A DNA stretch of 13,099 bases from positions 1-13,099 of the forward strand of contig CANOIM010000024.1 in NCBI GenBank assembly GCA_947566075.1, read 5' to 3'. The notes beneath the pieces are model-generated. The model ran no database searches. It was given only the letters and a program-made list of their open reading frames with translations, and was not told the origin of the DNA. Positions 6,559-13,099 of this stretch are shown piece after piece. Position numbers and translations under genes: made by a program. Positions within the stretch are counted from its first letter, which is position 1, and every line of letters begins with the position of its first letter. This stretch comes from an uncultured Eggerthellaceae bacterium (GTDB taxonomy: Bacteria; Actinomycetota; Coriobacteriia; Coriobacteriales; Eggerthellaceae).

Positions 6559-6897
6559 CTAGGGGATGAAGATGGATGCCATATGCCCCTTCTCTGCCAT
6601 CTTCTCAGCCAGCGTTTCCAGCGGGCCGTATTGGATGGCCTGCGCGAGGCAATGGTGTGCACAGGCTGGGTCTTCCCCTGCTTCCGTACGCTCATGGCAT
6701 AGGTCGCAGTAGCTCGTCAGCGCCGGGATATAACGCCACTCCCACTTCTTCGCTTCCATCAGCTTGATAGGACCAAGCTCCAGCACCTTGATCCCCCACT
6801 GGTCGCCGGGAAGGCTATGCTCGTTCTGGCAAGCTATCTCACAGCTATGACAACCGGTGCAGTATTCGTTATCTATGAGAAGTCCGTATGAGGTCAT
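6559..6897 (-). CDS. two-cluster 4Fe-4S ferredoxin subunit of the second molybdenum enzyme
   Basis: A complete 112-residue iron-sulfur protein. Eight cysteines form two ferredoxin motifs: C13-C16-C19-C23 (CTGCHSCEIAC) and C64-C67-C79-C83 (CDLC and CAHHC), enough for two 4Fe-4S clusters. This is shorter than DmsB-type subunits (four clusters) and resembles the small electron-transfer subunits found next to cytoplasmic molybdopterin oxidoreductases in anaerobes. Its ATG overlaps the TGA of the 770-residue catalytic subunit (ATGA, 6894-6897), so the two are translationally coupled and presumably form a complex passing electrons between the Mo site and a soluble carrier. There is no signal peptide, and no membrane anchor gene nearby. 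The natural redox partner is unknown. Confidence 0.93.
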   Translation of the reverse strand: MTSYGLLIDNEYCTGCHSCEIACQNEHSLPGDQWGIKVLELGPIKLMEAKKWEWRYIPALTSYCDLCHERTEAGEDPACAHHCLAQAIQYGPLETLAEKMAEKGHMASIFIP

Positions 6898-9206
6898 GCT
6901 ATCTGCTCCTCCGTATCGGCAAGGTAAACCTTGCAGGGCATGCTCTTGTAATGGGTGCCGAACCCAAGCGGACCGTTCACCTCATGGGGAATGAGCGTGC
7001 CCACGTTATGGCTGAACACCTCGTAGAGATCTTCGGGGCCCGCCTCCGGCAGCCACCAGCCGTGATCAGCAGAGACCACACCCTCCTGCACGATGGGGGT
7101 CAGATGGGCCACCATCTTCACGCGACCGAAGAGGTTCTCTATATAGACCCAGCTTCCCTCTGTGATGCCCAGCGCCTGCGCCGTCTGCGGATTGATCTCT
7201 ACCGTGGGATAGCGATGGATCTCACGCAGACGTTCGATCTGGCGGTTCTCTGAATGGAACGAGGTGAAGCGCCGAGCGCCCGTGGTGAGGATCAGCGGAT
7301 ATTCATCCACCAGATCGGGGCGGGAAAGAGCGCTGAACTTGGGTTCTAGGTAATAGGGCATCGGATCATCACCTAGCTTGTTCAGCATGGTGGACCAGAG
7401 CTCTATCCGGCCGGTAGCGGTATTGAAGCCCGGCTGGCCATCAGAGCGCAGCATGCCCTTCTCATACTTCTTATATTCCAGCTCGTACTGGCCGATGACG
7501 TTCTTCTGCATATCAGCATAGGTAGTGTCACCAATGCCCGGGATGCCCGCGATCTCAGAGTTGATGTAGCTATCAATGCTGGCGAACTTCTCATTGGTGC
7601 TGTTCGGATAGAGCCTATGATGCAGCTCCAGCATGATCTCAAGGTCAGACTTGCATTCGCCCAAAGGCTCGATGACCTTGGTGATAGAGCCGAACTGCCC
7701 CGGCTGAGAAGCGTTGGAGTTGGAAACGTAGCCGTCATGTTCCAGCAAGGATGCCACAGGAAGCACTAGGTCAGCTGCGCCCATGATGGTAGGCGTCATG
7801 AACAGATCCGCCACGCAGATGAAGTCGATGCGACGAAGGGCCTCCAGCCAGCGCTTGGGTTGCGGCACCATGCAGGAGATGGGATTGTGAGCGAAGATAT
7901 AGGCGAAAGCTATGTGGAAAGGTACATCCGTTTCCAGCGTATCTAAGGTGGCGTCTGGCACCGTGGTGTTGATGATGGCACTGTAGGCCGGGAACCTATC
8001 ATGCCCTAACGGCTCCACACCGATGTTCCCGAACTTCGCCAACCCCTCTGGCTCCCCCGCATCCTGTTCTTCCGTGGGGGCATTCTCCGCCATGCCCGCG
8101 AACGTGGGCGGCAGGCCCATGAAGCAACCGCCGGGAATATCCATGTCTCCCAGGATGGCGAACAAAGACAACAAGGCGTGGGATATCTGGAAGGTATTGG
8201 GATTCTGGTCAGCCGCCAAGCCCATGGAGAGTGTTGAGGGTTTGTTCGCCAGGCAGTGGGCAGCACGGATGACATCCTCTGCATCCACACCCGTGATCTG
8301 AGCAACCTTCTCCAGCGAATACTCCTGCACGCGCTCTTTGAGCTCATCGAAGCCGTAGGTCCACCGCTCCACGAAGTCATGATCATAGAGGTCATCATTG
8401 ATGACCACGTTCAGCAAGCCAAGCGCCAAGGCAGCATCAGTGCCCGGGCGCAGCTGGAGGTACACCTCAGCCCTGGTAGCCAACCAATTCACCCGCGGAT
8501 CAGCCACGATGAGCTTCATGCCACGCTTCATCATGTCGATGACCGAATGACCGAACAGGCCGTCAGCATTCGAGCGCAACGGATCACGGCCCCAGATGAG
8601 CATGTATTTCGGACAAACCCAGCGCGGGTCATCGTAACGGTTCACGAAGCCGATGGAATTGTCAGCTTCTATATAGGAGCTGCCCATATTCCAAAGCATC
8701 CCAGCCATGCGCGGCACGAGGCAGGACCAACCGCTGTTCGGATGCACGGCGGTCGTGGTGCCGAACACGTCATTGCTCATCTGGAAGTGGTACTTCGACG
8801 CTTCGCGGCCCGTGCCATTCCAGCAGGACACGCTGTTGATGCCATAGGTCTCAACGGCCCAGTTGTACTTCTCCACGATCATGTCAAAGGCTTCATCCCA
8901 GCTGATGCGTTCCCACTTGTCTAACCCGCGGTCTTCATGGGCACGCTTCATGGGGTACAGGATGCGATCTGGGTGATACACGTAATCCAGCATGGTCAAG
9001 CAGCGCACGCAGAGGCGCCCCCCAGTGATGGGGTTCTCTTTATCGCCCTCGATCTTCACAGCTTTGCCATCCTTGACATGCACCTTGAGACCGCAGCCCA
9101 GATTGTGGCACCCCACGCCCATGGAACACGTCCGATGGACTTCGGTCCCATCTTCTAAGGTGGTGACTGCTGGTGTGGCGTCCTTGTTGAAGTGTAGTTG
9201 TGGCAT
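6894..9206 (-). CDS. molybdopterin oxidoreductase catalytic subunit (DMSO reductase superfamily) with N-terminal 4Fe-4S
   Basis: A 770-residue Mo/W-bis-MGD enzyme. The N-terminal iron-sulfur motif is C27-x5-C33-x4-C38-x27-C66, a slightly widened form of the family pattern; C69 is an extra Cys. Then come the usual YPMKR (84-88) and WERISWDEAFD (98-108) segments and a NSGWSC stretch (157-162), where C162 is a plausible metal ligand. The C-terminal dinucleotide-binding domain starts near residue 636 (YPLILTTGARR). No twin-arginine signal is present, so it should act in the cytoplasm, with the 112-residue ferredoxin as partner. The length and arrangement are closer to acetylene-hydratase-like and other soluble Mo/W enzymes than to membrane respiratory reductases. 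The gene begins 8 bases after the transhydroxylase-type small subunit, with AGGAGG overlapping that gene's stop, so the two Mo enzymes share one message. Reaction unknown; reductive dehydroxylation or hydroxylation of a phenolic ring is the contextual guess. Confidence 0.93.
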   Translation of the reverse strand: MPQLHFNKDATPAVTTLEDGTEVHRTCSMGVGCHNLGCGLKVHVKDGKAVKIEGDKENPITGGRLCVRCLTMLDYVYHPDRILYPMKRAHEDRGLDKWERISWDEAFDMIVEKYNWAVETYGINSVSCWNGTGREASKYHFQMSNDVFGTTTAVHPNSGWSCLVPRMAGMLWNMGSSYIEADNSIGFVNRYDDPRWVCPKYMLIWGRDPLRSNADGLFGHSVIDMMKRGMKLIVADPRVNWLATRAEVYLQLRPGTDAALALGLLNVVINDDLYDHDFVERWTYGFDELKERVQEYSLEKVAQITGVDAEDVIRAAHCLANKPSTLSMGLAADQNPNTFQISHALLSLFAILGDMDIPGGCFMGLPPTFAGMAENAPTEEQDAGEPEGLAKFGNIGVEPLGHDRFPAYSAIINTTVPDATLDTLETDVPFHIAFAYIFAHNPISCMVPQPKRWLEALRRIDFICVADLFMTPTIMGAADLVLPVASLLEHDGYVSNSNASQPGQFGSITKVIEPLGECKSDLEIMLELHHRLYPNSTNEKFASIDSYINSEIAGIPGIGDTTYADMQKNVIGQYELEYKKYEKGMLRSDGQPGFNTATGRIELWSTMLNKLGDDPMPYYLEPKFSALSRPDLVDEYPLILTTGARRFTSFHSENRQIERLREIHRYPTVEINPQTAQALGITEGSWVYIENLFGRVKMVAHLTPIVQEGVVSADHGWWLPEAGPEDLYEVFSHNVGTLIPHEVNGPLGFGTHYKSMPCKVYLADTEEQIA

Positions 9207-9214
9207 GATGCCTC

Positions 9215-10018
9215 CTAGTTCCTCTCCAGCGGGAAGTCGCCCAGGTTCAGGCTCTCGTCCAGCTGGATAGCGGTCTTCTCCACAGGCTTGAAGCCATGAG
9301 CCTCGATCCTCACGCCATAGAGGCCTGCATCTATCTTGCGGAACCAGAAGTCACCGAAGTCATCCGTAGTGGTCACGCGCTGCGTACCATCAGGCAGGGT
9401 GAGCGTTACCTTGGCACCTTCGATGATCTCATTGGCCTGCGGGTCCCATACCTCTCCGCCGATGAAGAAGTGCGGTAAGTTCAGGTAGTAGACGCGGGGC
9501 CCTGCTCCATTGATGTCGAAGGTCTCAGCCTCAGCTATCTCCGCTTGGAATTCGCTCTCATCGCCGAAGCGGAGCGCACCCGTGGCGCAAAGGTCCACAC
9601 AATGGGGTAGTTCTCCTTCATCTACCAGATGCGCGCATCCGGTGCACTTCTGAGGGATGTCTAGTACATCGTTGTAGAAGATGGCACCATAGGGGCACGC
9701 ATCCACCAGACTGCGCTTGCCCTTGGAAGCCACCGGGTCTATGAGCACCAAGCCGTCATCCCGCTTGCTCACGGCTTCCGGAGCCGCCGCCTGACAAGCC
9801 GGATCGCTGCAATGCATGCACATCCAGGGGGTGTATTCCACGCGCACCTTCGGCACCTGCCCGTGATCCTTCTGCTTCACGCGCATCCAGAAATGGCCGG
9901 AATTCGGTTGGGGCGCCGCATAGGGCATCCAATCATTGCCACAATGCTCATCCTTACAGGCGATCTGGCAATTGTGGCAGCCGCTGCACTTGTCAATGTC
10001 TATGACGAATACCTTCAT
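9215..10018 (-). CDS. transhydroxylase-family small subunit, three 4Fe-4S clusters plus C-terminal beta-sandwich domain
   Basis: A 267-residue iron-sulfur subunit matching the beta subunit of pyrogallol-phloroglucinol transhydroxylase in length (about 274 in Pelobacter) and design. Cysteines: C11, C14, C17, C21; C67, C70, C75; C108 (in DACPYG); C125, C128, C140, C144. That is exactly twelve ligands for three clusters. Compared with four-cluster DmsB-type subunits, all four ligands of one cluster are gone together (A79 and the KRS stretch near 101-103 replace Cys), as in the transhydroxylase. Residues from about 186 to 267 form an Ig-like/carboxypeptidase-regulatory-like beta domain (EGAKVTLTLPDGTQR, then GDFWFRKIDAGLYGVRIEA), another hallmark of that family. 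It follows the large subunit by 30 bases with an AAAGGAG site. It is expected to be cytoplasmic, bound to the large subunit, with clusters serving electron transfer or structure. Confidence 0.95.
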   Translation of the reverse strand: MKVFVIDIDKCSGCHNCQIACKDEHCGNDWMPYAAPQPNSGHFWMRVKQKDHGQVPKVRVEYTPWMCMHCSDPACQAAAPEAVSKRDDGLVLIDPVASKGKRSLVDACPYGAIFYNDVLDIPQKCTGCAHLVDEGELPHCVDLCATGALRFGDESEFQAEIAEAETFDINGAGPRVYYLNLPHFFIGGEVWDPQANEIIEGAKVTLTLPDGTQRVTTTDDFGDFWFRKIDAGLYGVRIEAHGFKPVEKTAIQLDESLNLGDFPLERN

Positions 10019-10048
10019 AGGTATCTCCTTTCTCTGTCCGCCGCTGCC

Positions 10049-12730
10049 TTAGGCCTGCGTAGGCTCTTCCAAGTTGAACCAAGTGGTTTGCAGTACGCCG
10101 AAATCTGCATCGTAGGGCCGGTTGAAAGCCTCCGGATACTCTTCGGCAAGGGCAAAGACGTCTACCTTCTCAATGCCCACTAGGTAGCCGCTGGTCACCT
10201 CGCCTGCACAGTTCTTGGAAGTGATGGCCTTCGGACAGATCAGGTTGTTCGTGCCACCCCGGTCGCTCTCACCAGGAACAATGGGATCGATACGCGCACC
10301 GTGGTCTTGCAGGACGGTCTGAGGCATGATGCGCTCAGTGACATAGGCACCGCCCATGGTCCAGCCACGGTCGTTGAAGATGCGGACGATGTCACCGTGT
10401 TCGATACCCAGCTTCTTGGCATCCACCGGATTGATCCACACAGGCTCATAGCGGTAGCCATCTGGCCCCATCACCTTGCAGGTCTGGATCTCACGGAGCC
10501 AGGTGCAATCATCCATCTGAGAATGCAGGCGCCAATGAGGATGATTGGACACCATGAGGAAGGGATGTTGCTTGGCCCGTTCGCCACCGAGGCGCTCATC
10601 GGGATGCGTTTCGCCATCCTTGATCCAATGGGGGTACGGAGGCCGTTCCATGTCATCCGGGAAATGCTCCGCCAAGCGCGGAGAATAGTATTCGATCTTG
10701 CCCGAGGGCGTGGTCAGCGGATAAGTTAACGGATCCTCATAGAAGCGCTGGAAACCAGCTTTATCATCTTCCCAATCCTTCACCGTGGGTATGACATAGC
10801 ATTCCGCTTCCTTGAATTCCTCCCAGGTCATGCGCTGATTCACACCGGAGCCTTCGAAGCCACGCTTCATCTTATCCTCAACGCTCTCACCACCAGTGAG
10901 CTCATCCACCAAGTCAAGCTTCTTCGCTATCTCCAAGGTGCTCTCATAGTCTGACTTCGATTCACCCAAAGGCTCGATGGACTGGTTCTCTATCATGAGC
11001 ACGTTGTAGTTGCCAGAGGAGATATCGCAATTGATATCAAGCTCCTCCATCTTGGTGTTGATAGGCAGGATGATGTCTGCGAACAGGCAGTCGTCCTCCA
11101 TCCAGATATGCTGGGCGATGAACGTCTCTATGTAGTCTGTGCGGATGGCATCGATGAACTTATTGCCACCGTTCCAAGAGCTGGTCCACTTCGGGCAGTC
11201 AGTCCACACCATATGGATGCGCTCACTGCCAGGAACGGGGTATTGATACTTCACGAACTGATCTTCCGTAGGTAGACCTGCGCAGGTGACGCCATACCAC
11301 TCCAGCGGATGCTCATGGGTGTAGTCCCCCGCCAAGGCCTCAGGGATCAAGGTCTCAGGCACGAGGGATTCACGTTGGTCAGCAGCGTAGGGCCAGAGGA
11401 TGTCATTCAAGTTCGGCACGAATTCGCTTCGCGGTGCAGGCATCTGGCTCTGAAGGCCGAACAATTGCCACTCCATCATCTTCACCTGGTTGCGCCCGCG
11501 CTTTCCCAGCGCCTGCATGCCCAGCAACGCCACTTCCAAGCGTGCGGGTTCATGGCTATAGGCAGCGCGAATGAATGAACCGCCATTGCAGTGAGCGATG
11601 GAGACGTTGTGCTTCGCCCAGTGGCGAGCAAGCGCCTTGATCTGACGGGCTGGAACGCCGCAGACGCTTTCGGCCCATTCCGGCGTCTTCTCAATGCCGT
11701 CATCCCCACCGCGAACGTGATATTCGAACCAGTCGAAACCAATGGCATGGGTTTCCAGATACTCTTTGTCGTAGGTGCCCTCTTGCATCCACACCCAGGC
11801 GATAGCCAGCTGCAACGCCGAATCCGTATTAGGAAGGATAGGAATCCATTTATCAGCATGTACAGCAGCGCCGTAGTTCACATCTGGGCAGATGTAGATC
11901 TGATTGACGCCCACATCAGTAAGAAAGAAGCAGTAGCGGCTAGGGAAGCAACCACCCCAACCCCAGGGCGTCGTTTCCACATCACAGCCCCAGAACAGCA
12001 CTGAATCAGAGTTGTTCGCCACATCGTAGTACAGGTTGTACTGATCGCCCTCACCCACCGGGTCTTGTCCCCAGATGTGCTTGGCACCCCAGTACCAACC
12101 TTCCCAAGAGTCGGGGTTGCGCGCTTGCATGGTGTAACCGCCGCCTTTGACGCGGCCCACCTCTACAGCACCGGCATCCTCATGCATCCAGAAGTCATTC
12201 ACCAGCTCAACGCCAGTTTCCTTGAGGGCTATCTGATCCAACAGATGCCCCTCAGTACCGCGCGGACCTTGGATGGTCTTCACCAGATGATGACCGTCGG
12301 ACTGGACGAGGATGGAATTCAAGCCATAGGTGTCTTTGATGCGCAGGATCTCGGCGGCGATGATATCCGTAGCCTCGTCCCAGCTGATGCGCTCATACTT
12401 GGACTTGCCACGGTTCTGCGGGTTACGCTCGCCGTTCGGGTCCCAGTCTACACGCTTCATGGGATAGAGGATGCGATTCGGCGAATAGACGCGCTGCTTG
12501 TGCGCAATGGCGAAGGGCGATAGCTCAGATTTGTCCTTGGCCGGAAATTCCTTCCCCTTGGCCTTGATGGTCCACGGGTTCAAACCATCCTTGCTTTGAT
12601 GTTTGACATAGCTGAACGGGCGCGTGCGCAAGATCCTCCCGTCAGCAACGTCGATCTCTGCCGGGTCCGATGCGGTGCACGGACCACAAAAGCCCATCGT
12701 CTTGATGGTGGTCGTGATCTGTTTCCCCAT
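10049..12730 (-). CDS. pyrogallol-phloroglucinol transhydroxylase-family molybdenum enzyme, large subunit
   Basis: An 893-residue DMSO-reductase-superfamily protein. It lacks the complete N-terminal 4Fe-4S motif, as the Pelobacter transhydroxylase alpha subunit (about 875 aa) does, but keeps a lone CGPC at 15-18. Strong family signatures: YPMKR (89-93) followed by DPNGERNPQNRG (97-108), YERISWDEATDIIAAEI (112-128), GHH (146-148) and NPDSWEGWYWG (205-215). By family knowledge, Ser in DSW (S208 here) binds Mo, and the neighbouring Asp and the first His of the HH pair line the active site. The C-terminal molybdopterin dinucleotide domain covers about 722-893. Odd points: an approximately 30-residue insertion between GHH and DSW, and no Tyr where the Pelobacter catalytic Tyr404 would be expected. 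Family members transfer, add or remove ring hydroxyls; the exact reaction here is open. First gene of the operon, with a GGAGGAG ribosome site, cytoplasmic (no signal peptide). Confidence 0.94.
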   Translation of the reverse strand: MGKQITTTIKTMGFCGPCTASDPAEIDVADGRILRTRPFSYVKHQSKDGLNPWTIKAKGKEFPAKDKSELSPFAIAHKQRVYSPNRILYPMKRVDWDPNGERNPQNRGKSKYERISWDEATDIIAAEILRIKDTYGLNSILVQSDGHHLVKTIQGPRGTEGHLLDQIALKETGVELVNDFWMHEDAGAVEVGRVKGGGYTMQARNPDSWEGWYWGAKHIWGQDPVGEGDQYNLYYDVANNSDSVLFWGCDVETTPWGWGGCFPSRYCFFLTDVGVNQIYICPDVNYGAAVHADKWIPILPNTDSALQLAIAWVWMQEGTYDKEYLETHAIGFDWFEYHVRGGDDGIEKTPEWAESVCGVPARQIKALARHWAKHNVSIAHCNGGSFIRAAYSHEPARLEVALLGMQALGKRGRNQVKMMEWQLFGLQSQMPAPRSEFVPNLNDILWPYAADQRESLVPETLIPEALAGDYTHEHPLEWYGVTCAGLPTEDQFVKYQYPVPGSERIHMVWTDCPKWTSSWNGGNKFIDAIRTDYIETFIAQHIWMEDDCLFADIILPINTKMEELDINCDISSGNYNVLMIENQSIEPLGESKSDYESTLEIAKKLDLVDELTGGESVEDKMKRGFEGSGVNQRMTWEEFKEAECYVIPTVKDWEDDKAGFQRFYEDPLTYPLTTPSGKIEYYSPRLAEHFPDDMERPPYPHWIKDGETHPDERLGGERAKQHPFLMVSNHPHWRLHSQMDDCTWLREIQTCKVMGPDGYRYEPVWINPVDAKKLGIEHGDIVRIFNDRGWTMGGAYVTERIMPQTVLQDHGARIDPIVPGESDRGGTNNLICPKAITSKNCAGEVTSGYLVGIEKVDVFALAEEYPEAFNRPYDADFGVLQTTWFNLEEPTQA

Positions 12731-12894
12731 AGCTCCTCCGTGATTCTCCTCGAGTCTCCCTGTATCAGGGCAACATCTGGATTCATCCTAAAGAGGAGGC
12801 TGGCGTGCGACCGCTGTCACAAATGCTGGAAAGGTTGCAGAAAGACAGGAGCTTCTCACAGTTGAGAATCTCTCGCCCAGCGCGTGCCATACGC
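12731..12894 (-). promoter_or_regulatory. probable leader/control region of the molybdenum-enzyme operon
   Basis: A 164-base noncoding stretch directly upstream of the first operon gene. It contains a strong ribosome site (CGGAGGAGC, 12732-12740), a 13-base dyad CCCTG-TAT-CAGGG (12758-12770) and a 16-base dyad TTCTCA-CAGT-TGAGAA (12853-12868). Dyads of this kind commonly bind dimeric regulators or fold in the mRNA leader. I could not identify a convincing sigma-70 -35/-10 pair on the minus strand, so the promoter position is not called. No riboswitch pattern was recognised. Confidence 0.45.
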
Positions 12895-13098
12895 TCAAGC
12901 ATGAACACGGCTACGACAACGGAGGCTGTGGCATCCCGATTCTTGCTGTTTTCGTTCCCGTTTCATCAAAGATCTGGCGAATTCCTTCACGATCTCATCA
13001 AGAAAAGAAATGCCTGATAAAAGGCTTGTTTTCCTAGGATAAAGGCGTACACTTCCGCTTAGCTCAACGGTGTGAGACCCGTGTGCTGGTAGCGCCTC
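12895..13098 (-). CDS. possible C-terminal end of an upstream minus-strand gene (partial, weak)
   Basis: A minus-strand frame is open from the window edge to TGA at 12895-12897, giving 67 residues, with an inner part LSGISFLDEIVKEFARSL (27-44) that looks protein-like, followed by a basic, Cys-containing tail. Codon choice (CTA, TTA, AGG, GGA, AGT, ACA) is unlike the neighbouring genes, and no family is recognised. It may be the tail of a gene beginning outside the window, a decayed remnant or chance. If real, it would lie 164 bases upstream of the molybdenum-enzyme operon, where a regulator would be expected. Nothing else convincing is seen in 12895-13099. Confidence 0.2.
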   Translation of the reverse strand, partial: EALPAHGSHTVELSGSVRLYPRKTSLLSGISFLDEIVKEFARSLMKRERKQQESGCHSLRCRSRVHA

Positions 13099-13099
13099 C

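Noticed and set aside
12805..13017. Plus-strand 70-codon ORF in the leader region
   Set aside because: No upstream ribosome site, low-complexity Ser/Arg/Thr composition and no recognisable family; it lies in what looks like noncoding control DNA.
13053..13099. tRNA-like D-arm (TTAGCTCAACGGT) near the right edge on the plus strand
   Set aside because: The next bases cannot form an anticodon stem with a 7-base loop, the D-stem closing pair is wrong, and the window ends before a T-arm; probably chance.
1..13099. CRISPR arrays, insertion sequences, attachment sites
   Set aside because: No repeated spacer-separated units, transposase-like proteins or integrase/tRNA junctions were seen in the window.

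Overview
The window looks like catabolic DNA from a strict anaerobe. All eleven confident genes lie on the minus strand and read from right to left with very tight spacing (ATGA overlaps, gaps of 2-30 bases, strong GGAGG-type ribosome sites). The gene content (molybdopterin enzymes related to pyrogallol-phloroglucinol transhydroxylase, corrinoid-dependent methyl transfer, no heme or membrane electron-transfer subunits) fits a phenol- or methoxyphenol-using anaerobe. My best guess is a gut-type Coriobacteriia (Eggerthellaceae) relative, or otherwise an acetogen-like Firmicute. That is inference from gene content; there is no rRNA or other taxonomic marker here.

Layout in transcription order. 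Positions 13099-12731 are a leader region without a convincing gene, holding two short dyads and a weak possible ORF end. At 12730-9215 sit the large (893 aa) and small (267 aa, three 4Fe-4S clusters) subunits of a transhydroxylase-family molybdenum enzyme. At 9206-6559 follows a second, different molybdopterin oxidoreductase (770 aa, own N-terminal 4Fe-4S cluster) with a 112-aa two-cluster ferredoxin subunit. At 6558-6340 is a spacer with a perfect 13-bp inverted repeat built from two CTGTACAG palindromes. At 6339-5086 is a 12-helix MFS transporter, followed by a spacer with a 10-bp stem-loop. At 4941-1868 are three consecutive uroporphyrinogen-decarboxylase-family (methylcobamide methyltransferase-type) paralogs. 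At 1813-1175 is a corrinoid-binding methyl-carrier protein. At 1149-128 is a minimal COG0523/CobW-type GTPase overlapping a small His-rich protein, and the cluster ends at a clear rho-independent terminator (77-110). A possible converging plus-strand gene may end at 44.

Proposed joint role (inference): the MFS protein imports a methoxylated aromatic compound; one or more URO-D-type methyltransferases move its O-methyl group to the corrinoid protein; the exposed polyphenol is then re-hydroxylated, dehydroxylated or otherwise processed in the cytoplasm by the two Mo/W enzymes. The GTPase and His-rich protein may supply metal (Zn or Co) to the methyltransferase system. Two pieces normally needed for O-demethylation, a reductive activator of the corrinoid protein and a methyl-tetrahydrofolate methyltransferase, are not visible here, so they must lie elsewhere or be replaced by something in this cluster.
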